Source: Sphingomonas bacterium
GTDB taxonomy: Bacteria; Pseudomonadota; Alphaproteobacteria; Sphingomonadales; Sphingomonadaceae
Length of the DNA: 19,844 nucleotides
Reading direction: 5' to 3'
Assembly (NCBI RefSeq): GCF_903643065.1
Contig: NZ_CAHJWX010000008.1
Span: 1 to 19,844 of the forward strand
Of the stretch, positions 1 to 6,689 are shown in pieces. The notes beneath the pieces were generated by a model that saw only the letters and a list, made by a program, of their open reading frames with translations, had not been told where the DNA came from and searched no databases. Made by a program: the position numbers and the translations under genes. Position 1 is the first letter of the stretch. Each line of letters opens with the position of its first letter.

Positions 1-1
1 G

Positions 2-471
2 GGTGGCGCGGGCGTGGTGATCGCGTCGCAGTCCGGGCACCGCCTTCCGGCGCTGACTGCGGACGATGATCGCCTGCCGGCGATCACCCGACGGAGGACC
101 TGCTCGCTCTGCCGATGCTGCAGGGCATTACGGACCCGCTCCATGCCTATCAGCTGTCCAAACGCGGTAAGTCGCTGCGGGTAAAGGCGCAGGCGGTTCG
201 CTGGGCGACGCGAGGCGCGCGCGTGAACACGATCAGCCCGGGTATCATCATGACGCCGCTTGCCCATGACGAGATGACGGGTCCGCGAGGCGAAGGTTAC
301 CGGCGCATGATCGAGCTCAGCCCGGCCGGACGCGCGGGCACGCCCGACGAAGTGGGCAACGTCGGAGCATCGCTGATGGGTCGAGACGGCGCGTTCATCA
401 CCGGCAGCGACGTCCTGATGGACGGCGGCGTCACGGCCAGCTGGTTCTACGGGGAGCTCGCTCGGCAATAG
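2..471 (+). pseudogene. SDR-family oxidoreductase, C-terminal part, frameshifted
   Basis: This is the C-terminal portion of a short-chain dehydrogenase/reductase, an NAD(P)-dependent Rossmann-fold enzyme; its 5' end lies outside the window. The catalytic YxxxK is visible as YQLSK (Tyr codon 148-150, Lys codon 160-162), followed by the family's SPGIIMTPLA segment, the PAGRAGTPDEVG stretch and the terminal ITGSDVLMDGGVTAS motif. Upstream, the homologous sequence (GGAGVVIASQSGHRL) is read from base 2 in another frame. The two frames join if one C is restored in the C-run at 87-89: ATC ACC (C)CG ACG GAG GAC then reads I-T-P-T-E-D-L-L-A-L-P-M-L-Q. As written, the first frame runs into unrelated Arg/Cys-rich codons and the gene is broken. 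It is either a real pseudogene or a base-call error in a short homopolymer. The substrate cannot be told. Confidence 0.8.
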
Positions 472-619
472 CCAGTCCAGCCGCTCACAGCCCCTGCTCC
501 GATCATGCGCGAAGCGACTTGAACGAAGGGCCGGTTTCGAAGAGCGCTCAAGCTGCCTTGAATGGCCGCCTCTGGGTCTTTCACGCCAACGCTCTTGCGA
601 TCACACCAGCCAGCGCGGC
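472..619. other. Intergenic spacer between SDR remnant and IS element
   Basis: About 150 bases between the SDR stop codon and the IS target site. I see no convincing gene, strong hairpin or promoter. Before the IS arrived, this would have been the spacer between the convergent SDR and porin genes. Confidence 0.5.
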
Positions 620-621
620 TA

Positions 622-639
622 GGGCTCAAACCCAATCAG
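622..639 (+). repeat. Left terminal inverted repeat of the IS
   Basis: GGGCTCAAACCCAATCAG matches the reverse complement of 1449-1466 (GTGCCCAGACTTATTCAG) at 12 of 18 positions and is preceded by the TA target copy at 620-621. The exact boundary is inferred from this alignment. Confidence 0.7.
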
Positions 640-700
640 CGGGTTGAGGCGGAGCGGCTTTCCTGATTCACTGCGGGCGCGGGTCACGGGGAGTGCGGGC

Positions 701-1452
701 ATGGCGCTGTTCTGGTTGTCGGATGAAGCGTGGGCGGCGATCAAGCCGCACCTGCCCAAGAACCAGCCTGGAGCGCGACGGGTGGACGACCGGCGGGTGA
801 TCTCCGGCATCCTGCATGTGCTGAAGGTCGGCTGTCGCTGGTGCGACTGCCCGGCCGACTACGGGCCCTCGACGACGGTTTACAACCGGTGCAACCGCTG
901 GTCGCACCGAGGCTTCTGGCTCAAGCTGCTGGATGCGCTGGTGGACGCGGGCGCAGTGACGAGGAGCACCGCTATCGACAGCACCTACGTGAAGGCGCAG
1001 CGTGCCGCGTTCGGCGCAAAAGGGGGCGCTCGGCCCAGGCGATCGGCCGCTCCCGTGGTGGCTGGACGACCAAAATCCACGCGCTCACCGACGTCATCGG
1101 CCGCCCCTATACGCTGATGCTGACGCCCGGCAACGTCAGCGACGTGAAGGCCGCGCCCGCCCTCCTCGAACGCGCCGGGCGCATGCGCTACCTGCTGGGC
1201 GACAAGGGCTACGACGCCGACCGGCTGCGCCGTCTGGCCCGCGATGCCGGCGCCGTCCCGGTCATCCCCGGCCGGCGCAACCGCAAGCGCGCCATTCGCT
1301 ACGACAAGAACCGCTACGCTGGCCGCCATCTCATCGAGAACGCCTTCTGCCGCCTAAAAGACTTTCGCCGCGTCGCCACCCGCTACGACAAGCTCGCCGC
1401 CAACTTCCTCTCAGGCGTCGCTCTCGCCACTGCCCTGGCATTCTGGCTCTGA
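701..1452 (+). CDS. IS5-family DDE transposase, made by -1 frameshift
   Basis: This transposase cuts and pastes the IS. The first frame starts best at the ATG at 701 (MALFWLSDEAWAAIKPHLP), an N-terminus typical of IS5/IS427 transposases; an in-frame ATG at 644 is possible but lies just inside the IS end. The first frame holds the N-terminal domain and the first catalytic Asp (TAIDSTYVKA). The second frame holds the RSRGGWTTKIHAL block, the second Asp (LLGDKGYDADRL) and the Glu with its basic partners (HLIENAFCRLKDFRR). The frames join at an A4G5 run at 1018-1026. A -1 slip there gives a protein of about 250 residues ending in LATALAFWL, the usual length for the group. Without the slip the first frame runs on into unrelated sequence to 1117. 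The complete DDE set suggests the element could be active. Confidence 0.85.
1018..1026 (+). other. Putative -1 frameshift slippery site (AAAAGGGGG)
   Basis: In the zero frame the site reads gcA AAA GGG GGC. Moving back one base continues as AGG GGG CGC TCG GCC CAG into the downstream transposase frame. Runs of A followed by G are usual frameshift or transcript-slippage sites in IS427-type elements. The position lies just before the conserved RSRGGWTTKIHAL block, where the family's frames join. Confidence 0.7.
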
Positions 1453-1466
1453 ATAAGTCTGGGCAC
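1449..1466 (-). repeat. Right terminal inverted repeat of the IS
   Basis: This is the partner of 622-639. It contains the transposase stop codon (1450-1452) and is followed by the second TA copy at 1467-1468, which also forms part of the porin stop codon. Confidence 0.7.
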
Positions 1467-2665
1467 TAAAAACCCCAGTCCGCCTCCAGCCACGCCTTGT
1501 CGGTGTCGATCGCAAGGTCGACGGCGCGGTAGCGGGCGTAGCGGGCGGACAGCGCGGTGCGGCCGCGCTTGACCGCGGCGAGCAGGTCCCATTCGGTACC
1601 GTAACGCTGGTCTAACCGGTCGCTGCGGAACCGGTGCCAAGTCGCCGACAGGGTCGCGCCGGTGAACGGACCCGCCTTCTTCCACGCCAGCGCGGCCGTG
1701 CCATAAAGGTCGCGCAGGCCATTGGGCGGCGTCGTCCCGAATCTTCCCGCCCAGCCATTAAAGCGAAAGAAGCTGGCGAGCGGCGTCTGCACGCTGGTCA
1801 AGGCCCGCCCGTCGTCCGCACCCAGCACCTCGTGCCCGCCGGTCAGCGACAAACGATCAAGCGTGGCGGTCGCCTCGACCGACCAATAGCCGGCTGCGTA
1901 GCGGTTGGGGTTGCGCCGCCAATCGCCCTGTCGTGCCCAGCTCGCGGCATAGACGAGCGTCGCTGGGCCGACTCGGCGTGTGCCGGCAAGGCGGACGCCA
2001 TAGGTCTGGCTGGAGAGGCGGAAGCCCTGCACCGCGGCGTTGTCCTGGTCGACCAGATAGGCGAAGCCGGTCAGCGTGCCGGCGGGAGTATGCGCGCCGG
2101 CAAGCGCGAACACATTGTCGCCGCCGATCGCCGTCGGCCGCGCGCCGACGCCATCGACGCCGTTCACCGTCCGATCCGACCAAGCATAGGTCAGGTCGAC
2201 GAACAGGCGCTTGGGGTCGCCCCATTGCGAACGGGCGGCATCGAACGTCTGCTGGTTCTGCCGCCAGCTCGACGAGCCGACCCAGCGCTGGTCTGCCAAT
2301 TCCACCAGCTGGCGCCCCGCCGTCGCGGTCAGGCCGTGCGCGCGGTAGCGTAGCTGGGCGCGGTTAAGCTCGACGTTCTGCGGGTCGACCACCAGCGGAT
2401 AGCGGCTTAGCCCGTTGCTGCCGCTGTTGTAATGCTCGATGATCGCCAGCGTCGCCTCGGTCTCGGCGAGCGCCTGCCAGGGGCCGAGATCGACGGCCGT
2501 CCCGGCGCGGACGCGGGCGGTGAGTGCCTCCGCGTCGCGCGGGATGTCGGCCTGGTCGACCTGCTCCCAGCGCAGCCGCGCGTCGATCAGCGGCGTGAGG
2601 CGGAGGTCCTGCGCGGCGGCGCTGCCCGCGAGCAGCGCCGCCGCGGCGAGCGGCCACGACTTCAT
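1466..2665 (-). CDS. Outer-membrane porin-like beta-barrel protein (alginate-export-like)
   Basis: This gene encodes 399 residues with a clear Sec signal peptide (MKSWPLAAAALLAGSAAA, cut before QD). The mature part is made of alternating aromatic/polar strands typical of a beta-barrel and ends in Phe (LEADWGF), the outer-membrane assembly signal. Phrases such as RLRWEQVDQ, GRQLVELADQRWVGSSSWRQN and FVDLTYAWSDRTVNG resemble the alginate-export porin family (AlgE-like, Alginate_exp). The substrate is unknown and alginate itself is not implied. The start at 2665 has a good ribosome site (AAAGGACC), and upstream in-frame starts lack the signal peptide. It begins 55 bases after the antiporter stop on the same strand, so the two are probably co-transcribed. 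An IS inserted in the TAG stop codon leaves the protein unchanged. Confidence 0.75.
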   Translation of the reverse strand: MKSWPLAAAALLAGSAAAQDLRLTPLIDARLRWEQVDQADIPRDAEALTARVRAGTAVDLGPWQALAETEATLAIIEHYNSGSNGLSRYPLVVDPQNVELNRAQLRYRAHGLTATAGRQLVELADQRWVGSSSWRQNQQTFDAARSQWGDPKRLFVDLTYAWSDRTVNGVDGVGARPTAIGGDNVFALAGAHTPAGTLTGFAYLVDQDNAAVQGFRLSSQTYGVRLAGTRRVGPATLVYAASWARQGDWRRNPNRYAAGYWSVEATATLDRLSLTGGHEVLGADDGRALTSVQTPLASFFRFNGWAGRFGTTPPNGLRDLYGTAALAWKKAGPFTGATLSATWHRFRSDRLDQRYGTEWDLLAAVKRGRTALSARYARYRAVDLAIDTDKAWLEADWGF

Positions 2666-2720
2666 CGGTGGTCCTTTCGAATGAGAGCGGAGGTCGGCAG
2701 TAACGTCAGCGGCGACGCGA

Positions 2721-4091
2721 TCAGGCTGCCTCGAGCCGGCCGCCATCCAGCGCCTGCAATTCGCCGCTCGCCCGGCTTTGGCGGCCATAGACCAGTTCGA
2801 ACAGCGGCCCGGCCATCATCGTCGTGACGATCGCCATCAGCACCAGCATCGCGAACAGCGTCGGGCCGATGATGCCCTTTTGCAGCCCGATATTGATGAT
2901 GATCAGCTCCATCAGCCCGCGCGCGTTCATCAGCGCGCCAATGCCGAGCGCCGTGCGGTTGTCGGCACCGGCCACTCGCGCGGCGATCCAGCACGCGCCG
3001 CCCTTGGCGAGGATCGACGCCGCGAGGATGCCGAGCGCGATCAGCAGCAGGATCGGCGAGTTCACCATGTCCATCCGGGTGTTGAGACCCGAATAGGTGA
3101 AGAACATCGGCAGCAGTAGCACCACCGTCAGCGGTTCGAGCTTGCGCTTGATCTCGGTGGTCAGCAGCCCGCGCGGCATCACCACGCCCATGATGAAACC
3201 GCCGAAGATGGCGTGGATGCCGACCGCGTCCATGAAGAAGGCCGACAGGCAGAACGCCGTTAAGACGATGGCGAACGCGCCCGTGCCGAGTTCACCATCG
3301 CGCTCGACCCGCCGCGCGAGTGGGGCCAGCAGGCGCGGTCCGGCGAGCAGCACCAGCGCCGTCCAGGCAAGCCCGCCGCCGATCGCCAGGATCGCGACCC
3401 CCGCGCCGCCGCCAAAGGTCGCCAGCACGATCGCCAGCACGCACCAGGAACAGGCGTCATCGAACGCGCCGGCGGTCAGCGACAGGGTGCCGAGAGATGT
3501 GTCCGCCAGTCCGCGCTCGTTGATGATGCGCGCCAGCATGGGGAAGGCGGTCAGCGCGATGCAGGCGCCCAAGAACAGCGTCGCGCTTGCTTGACCGATG
3601 TTGGGGGCGAAGAGGCCGGGCATGCCGAGCAGCAGCGGCGTGATCAGCACCGCGACGGCGAACGGCGCGGCGATGCCCGCCAGCGACACCGCCGCCGCGC
3701 TGCGTGCCTTGCCGCGGACATGGTCGAGGCGCAGCGTTGTCCCGACCAGGAACATGTACAACCCGACGCCGAGTTGCGCACCCGCGTAGAGAACGTTCTT
3801 GGTATCCTTGGGAAAGATTGCGCCCTGCATCTCCGGGAAGATGAGGCCAAGCAGCGACGGGCCCAACACCACGCCGGCAATCATCTCACCCACCACCTGC
3901 GGCTGGCCGAGCAGCCGCTTGCCCAGCCAGCCGACCACGCGGCAGGCGATCAGGATGGTCGCAAGCTGCAGAAAGAAGTGCACCGAGAAATCGCCGGGCG
4001 CATAGCTTTGCGCCGCTGCCGTCGTCGCCGGCCCGTGCGGCGACAGCATGCCTGCCGCGATATCGTGCAGGCCGCTCAGCCAATCCGTCAT
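2721..4091 (-). CDS. CPA2-family cation:proton antiporter (KefB/NapA-like)
   Basis: This is an inner-membrane monovalent cation/proton antiporter of 456 residues with about 12-13 hydrophobic segments and no cytoplasmic nucleotide-binding (TrkA-N) tail. Family signatures include QPQVVGEMIAGVVLGPSLLG (residues 63-82), LGVGLYMFLVGTTL (107-120) and the membrane-embedded acidic pair in LTAGAFDDACSW (Asp211-Asp212), the ion-binding site in CPA2 transporters. The C-terminal half has ALGIGALMNARGLMELIIINIGL, the usual conserved helix. The ATG at 4091 is chosen because a strong GGGGGAGGA lies just upstream; a longer open frame to 4697 runs antisense to the toxin genes. It reads towards the porin gene 55 bases away. 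The transported ion (Na+ or K+) cannot be told from sequence. Confidence 0.85.
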   Translation of the reverse strand: MTDWLSGLHDIAAGMLSPHGPATTAAAQSYAPGDFSVHFFLQLATILIACRVVGWLGKRLLGQPQVVGEMIAGVVLGPSLLGLIFPEMQGAIFPKDTKNVLYAGAQLGVGLYMFLVGTTLRLDHVRGKARSAAAVSLAGIAAPFAVAVLITPLLLGMPGLFAPNIGQASATLFLGACIALTAFPMLARIINERGLADTSLGTLSLTAGAFDDACSWCVLAIVLATFGGGAGVAILAIGGGLAWTALVLLAGPRLLAPLARRVERDGELGTGAFAIVLTAFCLSAFFMDAVGIHAIFGGFIMGVVMPRGLLTTEIKRKLEPLTVVLLLPMFFTYSGLNTRMDMVNSPILLLIALGILAASILAKGGACWIAARVAGADNRTALGIGALMNARGLMELIIINIGLQKGIIGPTLFAMLVLMAIVTTMMAGPLFELVYGRQSRASGELQALDGGRLEAA

Positions 4092-4231
4092 GTCATCCTC
4101 CCCCGCCCCCCGGGTCGGCGGCGCAGGACCCAGATAGCCAGCGGAGATTGCCACCGTGCAAGACCCCACAAACGATGAAAGGAACGATTTCCGGCCGACG
4201 GGGCCAAAGCGTTGCAGGGCCGCTACAAGGT
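4092..4231. promoter_or_regulatory. Divergent spacer between antiporter and toxin-antitoxin genes
   Basis: This region should hold the promoter of the leftward antiporter-porin genes and part of the promoter of the rightward antitoxin gene. I could not pick convincing -35/-10 elements. A small dyad, GGAA-N4-TTCC (4181-4192), is the only structure noted here. Confidence 0.4.
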
Positions 4232-4243
4232 AGGTACGTACCT
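4232..4243. promoter_or_regulatory. 12-bp perfect palindrome, candidate antitoxin operator
   Basis: AGGTACGTACCT is a perfect palindrome, 34 bases before the antitoxin ATG. Phd/YefM antitoxins repress their own promoters by binding palindromes with GTAC cores, so this is a plausible operator arm. Confidence 0.5.
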
Positions 4244-4257
4244 CCGTCAATCGACCG

Positions 4258-4263
4258 TGTACA
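4258..4263. promoter_or_regulatory. TGTACA hexamer, candidate YefM/Phd operator core
   Basis: TGTACA, 14 bases before the antitoxin ATG, is identical to the core hexamer described in the yefM-yoeB operator. With the 4232-4243 palindrome it would form a two-site operator. The hexamer alone is short and could be chance. Confidence 0.4.
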
Positions 4264-4277
4264 AGACGGGAGGAGCC

Positions 4278-4511
4278 ATGCGAAGCATCACCAGCCGCGC
4301 CTTTAACCAGGACGTCAGCGCGGCCAAGCGACTGGCCCAACTCGGGCCGGTGTTCGTCACCGATCGCGGCCGCCCTACGCATGTGCTGCTCAGCGTTGAC
4401 ACCTTCCGCCAGATGACCGGCCCGGCCGAGACGATCGTGGACCAGCTCGCAATGACCGAGCCGGTTGGCGCGGAACTCGAGTGGCCCATGGTGACGCGCT
4501 GGAAGCGGTAG
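4278..4511 (+). CDS. Type II antitoxin, Phd/YefM family
   Basis: This is a small antitoxin of 77 residues. It should bind its toxin partner through the C-terminal tail and repress its own operon through the N-terminal fold. The N-terminus MRSITSRAFNQDVSAAKRLAQLGPVFVTDRGRPTHVLLSVDTFRQM has the family's two parts: an initial strand and helix with the conserved xNxD-type turn, then the VxVTxRGxPxHVL strand pair. The tail (AETIVDQLAMTEPVGAELEW) is hydrophobic and acidic, as expected for toxin binding. The ATG at 4278 follows GGGAGGAG directly; the longer frame from 4212 crosses the presumed operators. Its TAG stop overlaps the toxin start by one base (TAGTG), so the pair is translationally coupled. 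Confidence 0.85.
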   Translation: MRSITSRAFNQDVSAAKRLAQLGPVFVTDRGRPTHVLLSVDTFRQMTGPAETIVDQLAMTEPVGAELEWPMVTRWKR

Positions 4512-5008
4512 TGCACCTGCTCGACACTGAAGTGGTCTGGGCCTTGCGGGAGGCGAGTGTAGGACGCTGCGACCCCGCCGTGACGGACTGGGCGACGGCG
4601 CAGCCGCGTACCGGCCTGTTCGTTTCAGCGCTGACGCTGGCCGAGCTGGCCGCCGGTGCCGCCCACATCGCGCCAACGGACCGGGTCGCGGCGGCATCGG
4701 TCCGGCAATGGCTCGACGGACCGGTGGCGACGGCGTTCGATGGCCGCGTGCTGGCCATCGACAGCACTGTAGCCCGACGTGCCGGGATGCTGGGTTATGC
4801 CGATTTGCGCGACGGGCTGCTCGCCGCCACCGCGCTGGAACATGGTCTGACCCTGGCGACGCGCGCGCCGCAGGCGTTCCGCCTCGGCAAGGTCCGCGCG
4901 ATCAATCCTTGGGCCTACCGGCGTGATCGCGAGGCAGAAGGCGGCGACTGGCGCCAGGCGATACACGGGCCGCCCGTCTGGCTCAGGAACCTGTTCGCGC
5001 GGGGCTGA
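4511..5008 (+). CDS. PIN-domain toxin (VapC/FitB-like ribonuclease)
   Basis: This is the putative endoribonuclease toxin paired with the upstream antitoxin; 165 residues from the GTG at 4511, which gives the canonical PIN opening (V/M)HLLDTEVV. An ATG at 4481 would add ten residues and overlap the antitoxin more. Acidic PIN residues seen are Asp5 (LLDT), Glu45 (LTLAELAAG) and Asp101 (RDGLLAATALEHGLTLATR). The usual TRNxxDF motif reads TRAPQAF, so the fourth acidic position is Ala122. The Asn of LLDTN is also Glu7. After the normal C-terminus (INPW) there is an extra tail of about 35 residues rich in Arg, Trp and Gly. The 3' end overlaps the convergent halogenase 1 by 26 bases. Weakened activity is possible but not shown. 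Confidence 0.8.
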   Translation: MHLLDTEVVWALREASVGRCDPAVTDWATAQPRTGLFVSALTLAELAAGAAHIAPTDRVAAASVRQWLDGPVATAFDGRVLAIDSTVARRAGMLGYADLRDGLLAATALEHGLTLATRAPQAFRLGKVRAINPWAYRRDREAEGGDWRQAIHGPPVWLRNLFARG

Positions 5009-6530
5009 GCGATCCGACCGCGCTGAGCGCGTCGACCAGCGCACGGTGCGATGGCAAATCGCGCGCGGCGCGTTCGCCAAACGCACGGATGCGGGAAAAC
5101 TGGCGATCGGCTTCGGCTGCGTGCGGGAAGTCCCCCGCTCCCTCCGCAAGCTCGGTGCGGAAGTCCATGCCGTACAGAATATACTGGTAGTTGAAGTAAG
5201 CGAAGCTCTCGACGTCGAGCTGGAAGTCGAACCGGCTCGGCGGGCGCCAGCGCCATTGGTCGATCAGGTCTCGTAATCGCTCTGGCACGGTCGCCGGGTC
5301 GGCATTGTCGCGCCAGAAAGGCTCCGGTCGGCGGCTGAGGCAGTAATGCAGCTTCAGGAAATTGACGATCGTCGCGTAGCGCGCGCTCATCAGCTCGTTG
5401 AACCGCGCCGCCGACAGGTCGATCGGTCCCTGCCGGGGGAACAACTCGGCAATGATGCCGACCGCCGCCTCGATCAGCACCGTACCGGTCGACTCGAGCG
5501 GTTCCAGAAAGCCGCCCGCCAGGCCGACCGCGACGCAATTGCCGATCCAGGGCCGCTCGCGCCACCCCGGCTCGAAGGCAAGACGGCGCGGCGTCACCGA
5601 GCCGGCGGCGGAACCAAGATAGTCGGCGAGGATCGCCGCGGCGCGGTCGTCGTCGATGTAACGGCTGGCATAGACGCAGCCGACGCCGCGAGCGCCGGCC
5701 AGTCCAATGTCCCAGATCCAACCCGCCTCGTGCGCGGTCGCGACGGTGTAGCTCTCGATCGGCGCGTCGGGGGTGTCGTAGGGCAGCTTGCACGTCAGCG
5801 CTCGGTCGGTGAATAACCGGCCCGCGACCGAGTGGAATGGCGAGGCGAGCGTCCGGCCGATCAGCTCGGCGCGAAAGCCCGTGCAGTCGACGAACAGGTC
5901 CGCCGTCAGCGTCCCCTCATCGGTGCTTACGCCGGCAATCCAGCCGCGCTCGTCCGTCTCCACGGCGCGCACTTGGCCCGACAGATGCTTCACACCGAGC
6001 GCGCGGGCGCGGTCGGCTACCAAGCCAACGAACCGCGCGGCGTCGAAGTGGAAGGCATAGGCAAGCGGGCCGGTGAAATCACCGTCGCCCGGCTGTTTGG
6101 GCGCGCGGCGGGCGGCGGCGACACGGCTTTGCAACGTCATCGCGTCGGCGAAGGACGGCCGCGTCAGCTCATCCTGCCGCAACCAATACGGAATCAGACC
6201 GGTTCCCTCGCCATGGAAGGGCGGCTCGAACGGATGAAGATAGCTGTGTGGCGACCCCTCGCCGGCCGACGATTGCCAGCCCGTGAAGCGAACGCCCTGC
6301 TTGAACGTGGCGGACGCCTCGCGAACGAGGTCGGTCTCTTCAACACCGATGAAGCGCAGCGTGTCGCGGATGGTCGGAAACGTGCCTTCGCCGACGCCGA
6401 TGATGCCGATCTCGGACGATTCCAGCAGGGTGACGCGCACCGAGCCGCCAAGTGCCTTTGCAAGATAGGCGGCGGCGAGCCAGCCGGCAGTACCGCCGCC
6501 GACAATCAGGATTTCACGAACACGCGGCAT
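4983..6530 (-). CDS. Flavin-dependent tryptophan-halogenase-family protein 1
   Basis: This protein belongs to the FADH2-dependent halogenase family, which makes HOCl/HOBr at the flavin and directs it to an aromatic substrate; 515 residues. The FAD motif GGGTAGW begins at residue 11 and GVGEGTFPTIR at 45. The catalytic Lys is Lys77 (SATFKQGVRF, PrnA Lys79 equivalent). The Glu/Ser pair of FLEPLESTG is Glu346-Ser347. The WxWxIP motif reads WIWDIG (271-276), with Gly for Pro. It closely resembles halogenase 3 (FLKLHYCLSRR, DPATVPERL, YQYILYGM) and differs from halogenase 2. The start is uncertain: 6530 gives the normal N-terminus with GAGG 12 bases upstream, and ATGs at 6548 and 6572 are possible. 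It stands apart from the main operon, divergent from the sugar permease. The substrate is unknown. Confidence 0.85.
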   Translation of the reverse strand: MPRVREILIVGGGTAGWLAAAYLAKALGGSVRVTLLESSEIGIIGVGEGTFPTIRDTLRFIGVEETDLVREASATFKQGVRFTGWQSSAGEGSPHSYLHPFEPPFHGEGTGLIPYWLRQDELTRPSFADAMTLQSRVAAARRAPKQPGDGDFTGPLAYAFHFDAARFVGLVADRARALGVKHLSGQVRAVETDERGWIAGVSTDEGTLTADLFVDCTGFRAELIGRTLASPFHSVAGRLFTDRALTCKLPYDTPDAPIESYTVATAHEAGWIWDIGLAGARGVGCVYASRYIDDDRAAAILADYLGSAAGSVTPRRLAFEPGWRERPWIGNCVAVGLAGGFLEPLESTGTVLIEAAVGIIAELFPRQGPIDLSAARFNELMSARYATIVNFLKLHYCLSRRPEPFWRDNADPATVPERLRDLIDQWRWRPPSRFDFQLDVESFAYFNYQYILYGMDFRTELAEGAGDFPHAAEADRQFSRIRAFGERAARDLPSHRALVDALSAVGSLSPARTGS

Positions 6531-6616
6531 GAACAGGTCATACCTCATTCGGTGAGGCGGCGACACCTTCATGGTCTTGCCGGCTTCGGTATGGGCCGCC
6601 TACGATAGCCTCAAGC

Positions 6617-6647
6617 GATTGCCGTTGGAGCGATCGCATCGGCAGTC
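6617..6647. promoter_or_regulatory. Nested dyad in the halogenase 1 / sugar permease spacer
   Basis: GATTGCCG (6617-6624) and CGGCAGTC (6640-6647) form an inverted repeat with one mismatch around a perfect GCGATCGC palindrome (6630-6637). A further GCGATCG occurs at 6681-6687. The position between two divergent genes suits an operator, but no AACGTT site like those at the receptor promoter is present, so the cognate regulator is unknown. Confidence 0.35.
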
Positions 6648-6661
6648 TATGCCGGGATATC

Positions 6662-6669
6662 GGGAGGGG
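6662..6669 (+). promoter_or_regulatory. Ribosome site unusually far from the permease ATG
   Basis: GGGAGGGG is a strong Shine-Dalgarno match but lies 20 bases before the ATG at 6690. Two in-frame ATT codons at 6675 and 6678 lie 5 and 8 bases from it, so a rare ATT start, or leader folding, may be used. Confidence 0.4.
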
Positions 6670-6689
6670 AAGGCATTATTGCGATCGAC

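Larger units (their letters stand above)
622..1466 (+). mobile_element. IS5-family (IS427-like) insertion sequence, about 845 bp
   Basis: The element is bounded by imperfect inverted repeats (622-639 and 1449-1466, 12 of 18 positions matching) and by a TA dinucleotide on each side (620-621 and 1467-1468), which fits a 2-bp target duplication. It carries one transposase split over two frames, and the transposase stop codon lies inside the right repeat, as expected of a compact IS. Length and frameshift organisation fit the IS427 subgroup of IS5. All parts needed for transposition appear intact. The right end lies in the stop codon of the neighbouring porin gene. Confidence 0.85.

Noticed and set aside
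3790..3799. Perfect AGAACGTTCT palindrome resembling the receptor-promoter operators
   Set aside because: It lies inside the antiporter coding sequence (codons for Lys-Asn-Val-Leu) and lacks the TGR...CCC flanks of the two promoter sites, so chance is more likely.
4092..4697. N-terminal extension of the antiporter to about 658 residues
   Set aside because: It is antisense to the toxin-antitoxin genes and has no membrane or domain features; a strong ribosome site marks 4091.
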